Of a stretch of DNA of 42,904 nt, positions 33,318 to 41,807 are shown in pieces; position 1 is the stretch's first letter; the number at the start of each line of letters is the position of its first letter. Location of the stretch: positions 1 through 42,904 of the forward strand of contig JAVBLG010000017.1 in assembly GCA_031553655.1 (NCBI GenBank). The letters run 5' to 3'. A program made the translations under genes and the position numbers. The notes beneath the pieces were generated by a model. It had not been told where the DNA came from, searched no databases, and saw only the letters and a program-made list of their open reading frames with translations. Origin of the DNA: JAVBLG01 sp031553655 (GTDB lineage Bacteria > Desulfobacterota > Desulfovibrionia > Desulfovibrionales > Desulfovibrionaceae).

Positions 33318-35222
33318 TCACGCAGAAAGAAGATATTTCTTCATCGTGCTGATCATTTTATGGAAATCAATGGGCTTGCCCAGGTGATCGTTCATACCTG
33401 CCGCCAGGCATTTTTCCACATCTTCACTAAATACATTGGCGGTCAGGGCCACAATGGGCACAATGCGCAAAATCGGGTCGGAAAAAGCGCGAATTTGACG
33501 CGAGGCTTCATAGCCGTCCATTTCCGGCATGTGAATATCCATAAAAATCAGGTCGTATGGCGGATTGGAGCTTTGCGCCATTTCACAAGCGATTTTGCCG
33601 TTTTCCGCTATGTCTATGGTAACGCCGCTGCCTTCCAGCAGAGAAAACACGATTTCCTGATTCATGTCCACGTCTTCGGCCAACAGGATACGCTTGCCGG
33701 AAAAAATTCCAATGTGGGAAGCGTCGCCAAACCCGGCAAGAGGCGCTTCGACGGCAGGCCCGGCATCGTCCCCGCGCTGGGCAACGCCAGTTTCCTCGGA
33801 CCACGCGGCCAAGTCCCCCGAAACTGCCCGCTCCCATGCCGGGCAGTCTATCTCATCCCGGCGAATTCCGGCTTCGGTCTTGGGGCAGCGCGAAAATCCC
33901 AGGCAAGGGGCCGCGCCGGCGGAAAGGGCCATCCGGCAATTCCTGCCCTTTATGGCTTTTATGGTAAAGAAAAAGGCCGCTCCTCTACCGGCTTCCGACT
34001 CCACCCATATCGAACCACCAAGCATTTCCACCAGCCGTTTGGAAATGGCCAATCCCAGGCCGGTGCCGCCGAAGCGGCGCGAAATGCCGTTGTCTGCCTG
34101 CTCGAAGCTGTTAAATATTTTTTCCCGCTCACCAGGCAAAACGCCTATGCCGGTATCGCGCACGGAAAACAGCAGTGTGCACATATCTTCCTGCTCTTCC
34201 GCCATTTCCACGCCAAGGCCGATAGCGCCACCTTCGGGTGTAAATTTTGTGGCATTGGACAGCAAGTTGGAAATAATTTGCGCAAGGTGCATTTCGTCGG
34301 AAATTATGGAAAAAGGTAGATCGGTACCGATATTTGAGCTAAATTTCTGCTTTTTTTCCTCCATACGTGGGGTTAATGTCCCAATTATTTGTTCAAGTAC
34401 AGCTTTAAGCTCAAATTCGGAATTTTCCAATTCGAACTTGTCGGACTCTATTTTGGACATGTCGAGTATGTCGTTAATTACGCTCAAAAGATGGGTGGAG
34501 GCGTCGGATATCTTGCCCAGGCAATAATCTTTTTTCTTCGTGTCGGACGTGGAACGGCCAATGGTGGTCATGCCGATGATCACGTTCATGGGAGTGCGCA
34601 TTTCATGCGACATATTAGCCAAAAAATAAGATTTTGCCCGGCTAGCCCTTTCGGCCTCGTCTCTGGCCCGCATCAGATCCGTCATGTCGTGAAAAAGCAC
34701 CAGCGCGCCCTCGCCCGCTCCTTCATAATCAAGCATGGGCGTAAAATACAACATATAATTACGAGGCTCTTCTTCGGGGCGCAGGGCGATCGTTTCCTCG
34801 ATAGAAACAGTACGTTTTTCCAATTGAGCTAAATCCAGGGCGCTTCTGGAACGCTCCAGGCATTCGCTAAGCATGAATTCGGAAAAAAGTTCGATATACG
34901 AACGCCCTTTAACTAGACCTATATTAAGTTTTCCGGCCTGTTCCAGAAAAGACGAAGTGCAATAGGCCAGCCGGTTTTCACTGTCGAAAAGCAGGATTAT
35001 GTCCTGGCAATTCGCCAGCAGCAGATTCATAAATTTTTCCTGCCTGATTTTTTCGCCGGTAATGACCTCGTTAAGATTGGCCTTGGCCGCGGAAGTTATG
35101 CGGCTGCGCTCAAGGGTACTCTGCAACGTGGCCATCTGACGCGTGAGTTTTTTATTCTCGCGGCGTAAAAGAACCAACTCTTCTTCGACAGAAGTGGGCA
35201 TATCCATAAGTTTTTCAGCCAT
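33318..35222 (-). CDS. Hybrid sensor histidine kinase (PAS-HisKA-HATPase-REC)
   Basis: 634 residues, cytosolic: no membrane segment is evident. A coiled coil (about 10-60) precedes a PAS domain (about 65-185, LLANCQDIILLFDSENRL). HisKA carries the phospho-acceptor in FLANMSHEMRTPMN, and the ATPase has NLLSNATKFTPEG, DTGIGVLPGE and GGTGLGLAIS. The C-terminal receiver contains LLAEDVDMNQE and the acceptor Asp in FMDIHMPEMDG. It starts 22 bases after the FIST gene, so the two form an operon; the kinase probably receives its signal from the FIST protein. ATG 35222 is taken, but two more Met codons within the first eight residues are possible. Confidence 0.9.
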   Translation of the reverse strand: MAEKLMDMPTSVEEELVLLRRENKKLTRQMATLQSTLERSRITSAAKANLNEVITGEKIRQEKFMNLLLANCQDIILLFDSENRLAYCTSSFLEQAGKLNIGLVKGRSYIELFSEFMLSECLERSRSALDLAQLEKRTVSIEETIALRPEEEPRNYMLYFTPMLDYEGAGEGALVLFHDMTDLMRARDEAERASRAKSYFLANMSHEMRTPMNVIIGMTTIGRSTSDTKKKDYCLGKISDASTHLLSVINDILDMSKIESDKFELENSEFELKAVLEQIIGTLTPRMEEKKQKFSSNIGTDLPFSIISDEMHLAQIISNLLSNATKFTPEGGAIGLGVEMAEEQEDMCTLLFSVRDTGIGVLPGEREKIFNSFEQADNGISRRFGGTGLGLAISKRLVEMLGGSIWVESEAGRGAAFFFTIKAIKGRNCRMALSAGAAPCLGFSRCPKTEAGIRRDEIDCPAWERAVSGDLAAWSEETGVAQRGDDAGPAVEAPLAGFGDASHIGIFSGKRILLAEDVDMNQEIVFSLLEGSGVTIDIAENGKIACEMAQSSNPPYDLIFMDIHMPEMDGYEASRQIRAFSDPILRIVPIVALTANVFSEDVEKCLAAGMNDHLGKPIDFHKMISTMKKYLLSA

Positions 35223-35244
35223 AACGACAACATGCCCGTATTGC

Positions 35245-36402
35245 TTAAAATACGCAGGCTATAAAGCTGAAGTTGTGGAAGCGGTTGGAAACCTCGCCTT
35301 CCTTGCTGTAAACCGGGCATAATTCGCCACCGGAGTAACAAAGTTGATAGGGAAAGCGCTCTTTGACTCGTTCGTTCACCAATTCCATTTCGGCCAGCGG
35401 GTCCAAATCAAGAACAAAGCTGCGAACTACGCAGGAAATGAGCAGCATGCCGTTGTTGTTTTCCATTTTATCAATTTCATCAAAAAGCTGCCTGGTTGAA
35501 AGCAGCACGTCGGAACTGTCCATGGTGCTGAGGGCGAAAGTGGCGTTTACAGGCATTTCGCCGCCGCAAATAGCTGAACCTTCGGGCGTGAAGCGGTAAA
35601 AGCCGCGTATGGCCGGAGGGGTTCCATCACGGTAGTCCACCACAATGGGCATTGATTTTGAGCTTTCCAGAACGTCATTGGGGGCAAGCCCCATTTGGCG
35701 CAAATACTCGGCCACAGAAACCCCGTTGACCTTGTGCAATATATTGCCTTCAGACTCGGTAATTACGGCCTGATGCTTCTGGACATTGTTCAACGGCAAC
35801 GCCCCCAGGAAGAATCTGGGTTTGATCGGGCCGGAGAGCAGCACCAGGGCCAGCCTGTCGCGATAATGTCCACCATTATATATAACATGAGCCATGTGCG
35901 AATCGAAATTGTGATCGCAGCACAGGGTTCCGAACACCGGTGCTCCTCCGGCGGCCAAATCCACGCGTGAAGCTATTTTTTCCCCGCCCACATGAGCCAT
36001 CATGGGCGCACAAGCCAAAACCAAGGCCGGGCTTTCGGGCAGTGCCGAAGCAGCGGCGTCATAGGCGCGCTGAATGCCGCTTTCGTGATTCTCGGCCAAA
36101 GAATCGCTGAGCACGGCGGAAAAATTTACTTCATCGCTGGTGAGCACGCACAAGGTCAGAATGAGCAGATCCGCCGACTTTTCCGTGGCCGCGCCAAGAG
36201 TGGTAATTCCCACCACATCAAAAGGAAGACGCTCGCACAGGGCGCGGATGACATCACCCTCGAGAAAATCGGCATAACAGGTCAGTATACCTATTGAATT
36301 TTTACGCAGATTATTGTCGAGATCAAGCTGTTCAAGTACTTCGGAAACCGCAAAATCAACATCGTCAACTTCAACAGTATAAGCGGTAAACATTTTTATC
36401 AT
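35245..36402 (-). CDS. FIST-domain sensory protein
   Basis: About 385 residues with FIST N (about 30-220) and FIST C (about 230-370) domains. Visible family features are NSIGILTCYADFLEGDVIRAL, VVGITTLGAATE, and the C-terminal MLLISCVVRSFVLDLDP and YQLCYSGGELCPV, near the conserved GE(I/L)CP motif. FIST domains bind small ligands, possibly amino acids, and couple to kinases or other output modules. ATG 36402 has GGGAG eight bases upstream; the open frame extends to 36462. Gene order FIST then hybrid kinase supports a two-protein sensor. Confidence 0.88.
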   Translation of the reverse strand: MIKMFTAYTVEVDDVDFAVSEVLEQLDLDNNLRKNSIGILTCYADFLEGDVIRALCERLPFDVVGITTLGAATEKSADLLILTLCVLTSDEVNFSAVLSDSLAENHESGIQRAYDAAASALPESPALVLACAPMMAHVGGEKIASRVDLAAGGAPVFGTLCCDHNFDSHMAHVIYNGGHYRDRLALVLLSGPIKPRFFLGALPLNNVQKHQAVITESEGNILHKVNGVSVAEYLRQMGLAPNDVLESSKSMPIVVDYRDGTPPAIRGFYRFTPEGSAICGGEMPVNATFALSTMDSSDVLLSTRQLFDEIDKMENNNGMLLISCVVRSFVLDLDPLAEMELVNERVKERFPYQLCYSGGELCPVYSKEGEVSNRFHNFSFIACVF

Positions 36403-36623
36403 CGCTACACTCCCGGGAAGAGGCTTCACGCCCTCGCGCACAATAGGGGGCCGAAGCCGCATGTCCGCTTAAGTTCGGCACGAATTCGCAATACAGCGGG
36501 GACGCCAATTCACAAAACGGCCAAAAAAAGGTACTGTCCATAAAAGTTAACACGCTATAAAATACGTGGCAAGAATGTTAATACATCCAGCTGAATATAA
36601 TCACAAGAAAAAAGGAAACCTAT

Positions 36624-37058
36624 ATGAGCGCGGAAAAAGCTGCGGCCCTGGAATTTTTCAAAAACGGCTTTTCCTGCTCGCAGGCTATCTTGGCCGCTTT
36701 TGCCGACGGCTTTGCCTTGCCGAGGGAAACGGCGCTAAAAATAGCCGCGGGCCTTGGCGGAGGCCTTAAATGCGGCGAAGTGTGCGGGGCGGTCAGTGGC
36801 GCGGTACTGGTAATAGGCCTGAAATACGGGCCGACCGACCCCAAAGACAAAGAAGCCAAAAAAATCTGCAATGCAAAAACAGAAGATTTTATGCGGGCTT
36901 TCAGAGAAAAACAGGGGGCTACGCGCTGCATGGACCTTTTGGGCTGCGATGTTTCCACACCCGAAGGCATGCAAAAAGCCCGCGACGAAAAGCTCTTCAC
37001 TACCCGTTGCGTGGATCTGGTTAGTGACGCCGTAGACATTTTGGAGGAAAAATTGTAA
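36624..37058 (+). CDS. C_GCAxxG_C_C family protein
   Basis: 144 residues. The family cysteine pattern is present: FSCSQAILAAFADGF, then CGEVCGAVSGAVLVIGL (the GCAxxG-like core), then CMDLLGCD and TRCVDLVSDAV. The family is common in anaerobes and is thought to be redox or metal associated, but no activity is established. AAGGA precedes ATG 36624. The MerR gene follows 18 bases after the stop, so the regulator probably senses something linked to this protein. Bases 36403-36623, between this gene and the divergent FIST gene, carry no other gene. Confidence 0.85.
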   Translation: MSAEKAAALEFFKNGFSCSQAILAAFADGFALPRETALKIAAGLGGGLKCGEVCGAVSGAVLVIGLKYGPTDPKDKEAKKICNAKTEDFMRAFREKQGATRCMDLLGCDVSTPEGMQKARDEKLFTTRCVDLVSDAVDILEEKL

Positions 37059-37076
37059 CAATAATAAGGGAAAAAT

Positions 37077-37922
37077 ATGAAACCAAAGGCCATATATTCC
37101 ATAGGCGACATGAGCCGGATTTGCAATATATCCAAAAAAGCCCTGCGTCATTATGACAAGATAGGACTCATATCTCCACTGCGGCAGGACAACAACAATT
37201 ACCGATACTATACCACCGAATCCCTGCTGGCTGTGCCCGTAATAAAATACTACAAACAAATGGGCTTTACCCTTGATGAAATGCGCATTTTTATCGAGGG
37301 CCGGGCTTTTAATGTGTACAGTTCAATTCAAAAATCTTTTTTGTCCAAAATCGAAGAATTAAAAAAAGAGCAGGAAGAAATCCTCAGGCAGTATGTATCG
37401 GTAAAAGACTGGTATGAGCTGATTTCCGAGGCAGAAGCGGTAATAGTAAACAATATCAGCGAAGTTTCCATAAAATATATGGAACCGCAGGAGCTTTTGG
37501 GGCAAGAACAGGACTTTGAAAACGACCTAAAAGCCGCCATAATCAATATAGAATTCACCAATTATGTCGAAGAACTTGGCAATGAAATAATCGGGCCGGT
37601 GATTATCAGATTTCCTTCCCACAAAAGCCGGGTGAGCAACGAAAAGCAGCAAATCGTAATTATGCAGAAAACCCTGGCCCCTTGCCGTGAAGATAGCAAA
37701 GTGAAATTTGGCGGCTGCATGATGGCCTCCTGCTATCACATCGGGCCACATGAAACCATTGGCGACACATACAAAAAAATACATGCCTGGATTCGCGGCC
37801 ATGGATATTGCGCCGCGAATAATTCCTATGAACGATATGTGGCCGATTATTGGACCACCAGCGATCAATCACTGTTTGTAACCGAAGTTATGCTGGAGGT
37901 TTCCAGAACACCTCAAAAATAG
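37077..37922 (+). CDS. MerR-family regulator with GyrI-like effector domain
   Basis: 281 residues. The N-terminal winged helix (YSIGDMSRICNISKKALRHYDKIGLISP, then RYYTTESLLAVPVIKYYKQMGF) is a typical MerR domain, followed by a dimerisation coiled coil (about 85-125). The C-terminal half (about 130-275), ending TSDQSLFVTEVMLEV, resembles BmrR/GyrI-like multidrug or small-molecule binding domains. AAGGG precedes ATG 37077. A partial interspersed repeat begins about five bases after its stop. Confidence 0.88.
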   Translation: MKPKAIYSIGDMSRICNISKKALRHYDKIGLISPLRQDNNNYRYYTTESLLAVPVIKYYKQMGFTLDEMRIFIEGRAFNVYSSIQKSFLSKIEELKKEQEEILRQYVSVKDWYELISEAEAVIVNNISEVSIKYMEPQELLGQEQDFENDLKAAIINIEFTNYVEELGNEIIGPVIIRFPSHKSRVSNEKQQIVIMQKTLAPCREDSKVKFGGCMMASCYHIGPHETIGDTYKKIHAWIRGHGYCAANNSYERYVADYWTTSDQSLFVTEVMLEVSRTPQK

Positions 37923-37926
37923 TGTA

Positions 37927-38010
37927 TAAGTTACGGACACTTTGTCCGGACGGCCCTAACAACGCGCGAGCCGTCAGAGCATTTCACTAATTTCATTCGC
38001 AAAACGCTCT
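37927..38010. repeat. Structured interspersed repeat, partial copy 4
   Basis: It carries the third hairpin (CGGACA-CTT-TGTCCG, again a compensated stem), the fourth hairpin (GACGGCCC...GAGCCGTC) and the 35-bp end palindrome 37976-38010. It lies between convergent genes and its end overlaps the stop codon of the RlpA gene. Confidence 0.85.
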
Positions 38011-38782
38011 AATCCGCCAGAACGAATGCCCCCTTATACTTTTCCAACATTCTCGGCAGCAGCTTCTGTGCGGCAAAGAGGTCAGGCCACGGCCCCACTT
38101 GCACATGCCACATCCCAGTGCGCTCCAGGCGCACAAAGCGCGCGGCAAAGCCGTTTTTTTGCAGTTTTCCAGCCAGGTTGCGGGCATTTTCCTGCACATT
38201 GAAGGCCCCTATCTGCACGTAGAATTTACCTTCAATATCGCCGCTGTCTTTTATGCCGGGCACATTGCCGACAGACTCCACGCGCACGCGGGCCGTTCCT
38301 TTGCCGATCATGCCTATTTGCGTGGCCCCGGCCTTGGATAAATCAATGACCCGATCCGCCGCAAAAGGGCCGCGATCATTCACACGCACCACTATTTCCC
38401 GGCCGTTGCCCAAATTGGTTACCTTCACCACCGAGCCCAAAGGTAAAATTTTATGTGCGGCGGTCATATCATTCTGATTGTAAAACTCGCCATTGGCGGT
38501 TTTTTTACCGTGAAATCCGGGGCCGTACCACGAGGCCAGGCCTTCTTCCACGAAACCGTGCGCCGATTTGAGCGGACGGTAAGTTTTACCGCGTACCGTA
38601 TAGGCCTTGGTTCCGGGGGTGCCCCCCTTACGCCAGGTTTTACCGCCGCATCCGGCCAGATACAAAACTATAAAAAGGCAAAGCAGGCCGCAAACAACCT
38701 TGCGGCCAATTCCCGGCCTTGTTCCCTGTTCGGGCAATTTTCTGCTCATCTCACGCATAAATTTCTCAAAAAATTCTGCCAT
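38009..38782 (-). CDS. RlpA-type lipoprotein with SPOR domain
   Basis: 257 residues from ATG 38782; ATG 38758 or 38749 would give a better signal peptide. A lipoprotein signal ends YLAGC, with Cys45 lipidated. The double-psi beta-barrel RlpA domain (about 77-165) has ASWYGPGFHGKKTANGE and VVRVNDRGPF, including the Asp of the lytic transglycosylase site. The C-terminal SPOR domain (FYVQIGAFNVQENARNLAGKL, then WHVQVGPW) binds denuded glycan at the septum. It acts in cell separation and peptidoglycan turnover. The TAG stop is formed by the end of an interspersed repeat. Confidence 0.92.
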   Translation of the reverse strand: MAEFFEKFMREMSRKLPEQGTRPGIGRKVVCGLLCLFIVLYLAGCGGKTWRKGGTPGTKAYTVRGKTYRPLKSAHGFVEEGLASWYGPGFHGKKTANGEFYNQNDMTAAHKILPLGSVVKVTNLGNGREIVVRVNDRGPFAADRVIDLSKAGATQIGMIGKGTARVRVESVGNVPGIKDSGDIEGKFYVQIGAFNVQENARNLAGKLQKNGFAARFVRLERTGMWHVQVGPWPDLFAAQKLLPRMLEKYKGAFVLAD

Positions 38783-38816
38783 CAGGACGCGTCGGTCTCA
38801 CAATTCCAGGATTAAC

Positions 38817-38845
38817 GCGTCTTAACGCGGAGGGCCTAGGTACTA
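38817..38845. repeat. Direct repeat A flanking the unknown gene pair
   Basis: Matches 40037-40065 at 25 of 29 positions (core CTTAACGCGGAGG). The two copies bracket the unknown genes at 38856-39946. Confidence 0.55.
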
Positions 38846-38855
38846 ATGAGATGCG

Positions 38856-39671
38856 TCACAACTGTCCGCAATCAAGTGCATACTGTATGGTCAGGCGCAG
38901 TTCCCCGGCCTCTTCGCCGAAAGAATCCCCCACGCTGTCCAGAGCAGCCATAGCCTTGTCAAGCCTGCCGCCTTCCAGGCAGGCTCTGGCGGCCAGCACA
39001 TATCGGCGTTCCGGCTGCTCTCCGTAAAGAGCGCGCAAAAGCTCGTCCATGCGCTCCCCGAAAGTCTCCGTGGCCAAGGTTTCAAACTCCAGAAGAAACC
39101 TGGCTATGTAGGGGTTTTCATCATGCGCGCCCAGATAACGGATCAGCAGCAGCCCGGCATGCCCAAGGGTGCCCAGGGTGCGTTCAAGCTGGCAGCGTAG
39201 AATTTCTTCGGTTTCTTCAACCAGGGGAACAAGAGGCGCAATAAGCTCCGAGGGCATGGAGTTGACAGCTCCGGCGAGCTTGGCCGTATAATGCAGGTTT
39301 TGATAGGCGCTTTCCTTGAGCCGCACGCATTCATGAAAGGCGTAACCTATACACCAGTCGAGCATACTTTCCACATCCGGCTCGGAAAGGGTGCCGGACA
39401 TGCGCGTATCATAACGGCCGCGAAAGGAAGGCCCGGAATCAGAGCTTTCGTGATTGCGGCGGAAAAGTTGATGCGCGGTATCTTTCAGACGCCAGAAAAC
39501 TCCCTTGAGCATGCCTCGTCCGATAAGCTCGCTGAATATATGATAGGAAACGCTGCCGCCAGAACCAAGGCGCTTGCGCTGCCCGCTCAAGGCGGCATTC
39601 ACCAGACAAAAATCGCGCAGCAGATCACGCCTGAAAGCGGCCTGGGCGGAAGCTCCGGCGCTCCTGGTCAC
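38856..39671 (-). CDS. Conserved-looking protein of unknown function
   Basis: 271 residues from GTG 39671, which overlaps the stop of the upstream gene in a GTGA arrangement; this translational coupling decides the start. The protein is largely alpha-helical by composition, rich in Leu, Glu and Arg, with no signal peptide, membrane helix or recognised motif. A central segment (RMSGTLSEPDVESMLDWCIGY, about 91-111) and a C-terminal helical region (RRYVLAARACLEGGRLDKAMAAL) look like TPR-type helix pairs, but I cannot confirm repeats. Its position next to dsrAB suggests a lineage-specific partner, without evidence of a role. Confidence 0.6.
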   Translation of the reverse strand: MTRSAGASAQAAFRRDLLRDFCLVNAALSGQRKRLGSGGSVSYHIFSELIGRGMLKGVFWRLKDTAHQLFRRNHESSDSGPSFRGRYDTRMSGTLSEPDVESMLDWCIGYAFHECVRLKESAYQNLHYTAKLAGAVNSMPSELIAPLVPLVEETEEILRCQLERTLGTLGHAGLLLIRYLGAHDENPYIARFLLEFETLATETFGERMDELLRALYGEQPERRYVLAARACLEGGRLDKAMAALDSVGDSFGEEAGELRLTIQYALDCGQL

Positions 39672-39946
39672 ATCTGACCCGCTTCGCGCAGAAGAGCCGC
39701 CGCCACTTTTTCATCATACAAAATCATAGGATCTCCAGAGCTGGGCGCCATGGAGTTTTGCCGGTAAAGAGCCGCCGCGTTTTTTATGACATCCAGAGGA
39801 ATCCAATCGTGCTTTTCCCACACTTCGGGATAATCGACCTGCCACATACGAAATTCCACAACCCCGCTCCCGGCGTGGCGCACATACACGCGCACTTTGG
39901 AATTACCGGGATGCGGGTGATAATAAAGCCCGCGATCGTCCTGCAT
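39668..39946 (-). CDS. Small protein of unknown function, coupled to the downstream gene
   Basis: About 92 residues from ATG 39946, which has GGAG nine bases upstream; the open frame extends to 40069 but lacks a site there. It begins MQDDRGLYYHPHPGNSK and contains VRVYVRHAGSGVVEFRMWQVDYPEVWEKHDW, an aromatic-rich beta pattern typical of small cytosolic domains. No family was recognised. Its stop overlaps the next gene's GTG, so the pair is co-translated. Confidence 0.6.
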   Translation of the reverse strand: MQDDRGLYYHPHPGNSKVRVYVRHAGSGVVEFRMWQVDYPEVWEKHDWIPLDVIKNAAALYRQNSMAPSSGDPMILYDEKVAAALLREAGQM

Positions 39947-40036
39947 GAAACTATGCTCCGCTGCTTGAAATATGTTGTTTATATGTTGAAAGCGAATTCT
40001 TTGCCAATGATTTCCAAATCGCTGTTCAGGACTGAT

Positions 40037-40065
40037 GCGCCTTAACGCGGAGGCCCGAGGCACTA
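40037..40065. repeat. Direct repeat B flanking the unknown gene pair
   Basis: Partner of 38817-38845 (25 of 29 positions), in the same orientation. Confidence 0.55.
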
Positions 40066-40158
40066 GCATTCGTAACTAGGCGGAGCGTAGCGACGCCGTA
40101 CTCAAATCGTGCAAGCGCTGCGATTAATCACCTTAAACGAATAATTCTGTTAGTATGC

Positions 40159-40243
40159 AAAATAAGATACGTCAGACCTGAATCGCTGTTATTGTGCCCT
40201 TGCCCGCGCAATACGTCAACCCGGAGCTGACGCATCTTATTTT
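40159..40243. repeat. Inverted repeat in the dsrA upstream region
   Basis: AAAATAAGATACGTCAG (40159-40175) and CTGACGCATCTTATTTT (40227-40243) are complementary at all but one position, which would be a wobble pair in RNA. The 51-base interior has no coding capacity. It may be an 85-bp MITE-like element or a regulatory structure; a small CTGAC-AAAA-GTCAG hairpin follows at 40248-40261. Confidence 0.6.
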
Positions 40244-40355
40244 CGCCCTGACAAAAGTCAGTTGGCGGATGGAGCTGGCTGTGGATTGAAACATATGATT
40301 ATATTGTCTATAAGGTGACTTTGATAAAGATTGCACAAAATGCGCGATGAAGTGG

Positions 40356-40384
40356 TTGTCTTTACCTAAGGAATGGTATATGCT
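40356..40384 (+). promoter_or_regulatory. Candidate sigma70 promoter of dsrAB
   Basis: TTGTCT (40356-40361) and TATGCT (40379-40384) are spaced 17 bases. The predicted leader is about 85 bases long. No known regulator motif was recognised between 40070 and 40476. Confidence 0.45.
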
Positions 40385-40476
40385 TACGATGTTCTGGTGT
40401 ATTTTCAGCTTTTGAAATCCGCTGACAACACCCATCAACCAGCCGTGAAAAAACAAACCACTGTGGAGGTAAGGCA

Positions 40477-41790
40477 ATGGCGAAACATGCAACCCCCAAG
40501 TTGGACCAGCTTGAAAGCGGGCCGTGGCCCAGCTTTGTGTCCGACATAAAACAAGAGGCGGCCATGCGGGCGAAGAATCCCAAAGGTCTGGACTACCAGA
40601 TTCCTGCGGATTGCCCGGATGATCTTCTCGGGGTTTTGGAACTCTCTTATAATGAAGGTGAAACCCACTGGAAACACGGTGGTATCGTGGGCGTTTTCGG
40701 CTACGGCGGCGGCGTTATCGGCCGTTATTGCGACCAGCCCGAAAAATTCCCCGGCGTGGCTCACTTCCACACCGTTCGTGTGGCTCAGCCCTCCGGCAAA
40801 TACTATTCCAGCGCTTTCTTGCGCCAGCTTTGCGACATATGGGATCTGCGCGGCTCCGGCCTGACCAATATGCACGGCTCCACCGGTGACATAGTTCTGC
40901 TCGGCACTCAGACCCCGCAGCTCGAAGAAATTTTCTTCCAGCTCACCCATGAAATGAACAACGACCTTGGCGGTTCCGGTTCCAACCTGCGTACCCCTGA
41001 AGCCTGCCTCGGCATGTCGCGCTGCGAATACGCCTGCTACAACTCGCAGGATATGTGCTTCCAGCTCACTCAGGATTACCAGGACGAACTGCACCGTCCG
41101 GCCTTCCCCTACAAGTTTAAATTCAAGTTCGACGCCTGCCCCAACGGCTGCGTGGCCTCTATTGCCCGCTCCGACTTCGCGGTGATCGGCACTTGGAAAG
41201 ACGACATCAAAATTGACCAGGACGCGGTCAAGAGCTATGTCGGCGGCGAATTCAAGCCCAATGCCGGCGCTCACTCCGGCCGCGACTGGGGTAAATTCGA
41301 CATCGTGAAAGAAGTTGTGGACCTGTGCCCCGGCCATTGCATGAAATGGGACGGCGCCAAGCTCTCCATCAACACCCCCGAATGCGTGCGCTGCATGCAC
41401 TGCATCAACACCATGCCCCGCGCCCTGCACATTGGTGACGAACGCGGCGCTTCCATCCTGTGCGGCGCGAAAGCCCCGGTGCTCGACGGCGCCCAGATGG
41501 GTTCCCTGCTCGTGCCCTTCATTGAAACAGAAGCCCCTTACGATGAAGTCAAAGGCGTCATCGAAAAGATTTGGGACTGGTGGATGGAAGAAGGCAAAAA
41601 CCGTGAACGTCTCGGCGAAACCATGAAGCGCCTCTCCTTCCAGAAATTGCTTGAAGTCACCGAAATCGATCCTCAGCCCCAGCATGTTCTGGAACCCCGC
41701 CACAATCCGTACATCTTCTTCAGAGAAGACGAAGTGCCCGGCGGATGGGATCGCGATTTGGCCGCTTACCGCAAGAGACACCAACGCTAA
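40477..41790 (+). CDS. dsrA: Dissimilatory sulfite reductase alpha subunit
   Basis: 437 residues. With DsrB it forms the cytosolic alpha2beta2 enzyme that reduces sulfite, in concert with DsrC, as the terminal step of sulfite respiration. The cofactor cysteines are Cys177 and Cys183 (CLGMSRC) and Cys221 and Cys225 (CPNGC), the same numbering as the D. vulgaris enzyme. The inserted ferredoxin domain contains LCPGHCMKWDG and CVRCMHCINTMP. A strong GGAGG lies before ATG 40477. dsrB follows after 17 bases. Sequence and length are those of the reductive Desulfovibrio-type enzyme rather than the oxidative rDsr type. Confidence 0.99.
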   Translation: MAKHATPKLDQLESGPWPSFVSDIKQEAAMRAKNPKGLDYQIPADCPDDLLGVLELSYNEGETHWKHGGIVGVFGYGGGVIGRYCDQPEKFPGVAHFHTVRVAQPSGKYYSSAFLRQLCDIWDLRGSGLTNMHGSTGDIVLLGTQTPQLEEIFFQLTHEMNNDLGGSGSNLRTPEACLGMSRCEYACYNSQDMCFQLTQDYQDELHRPAFPYKFKFKFDACPNGCVASIARSDFAVIGTWKDDIKIDQDAVKSYVGGEFKPNAGAHSGRDWGKFDIVKEVVDLCPGHCMKWDGAKLSINTPECVRCMHCINTMPRALHIGDERGASILCGAKAPVLDGAQMGSLLVPFIETEAPYDEVKGVIEKIWDWWMEEGKNRERLGETMKRLSFQKLLEVTEIDPQPQHVLEPRHNPYIFFREDEVPGGWDRDLAAYRKRHQR

Positions 41791-41807
41791 TTTGAAGGGG
41801 TGCAGAA

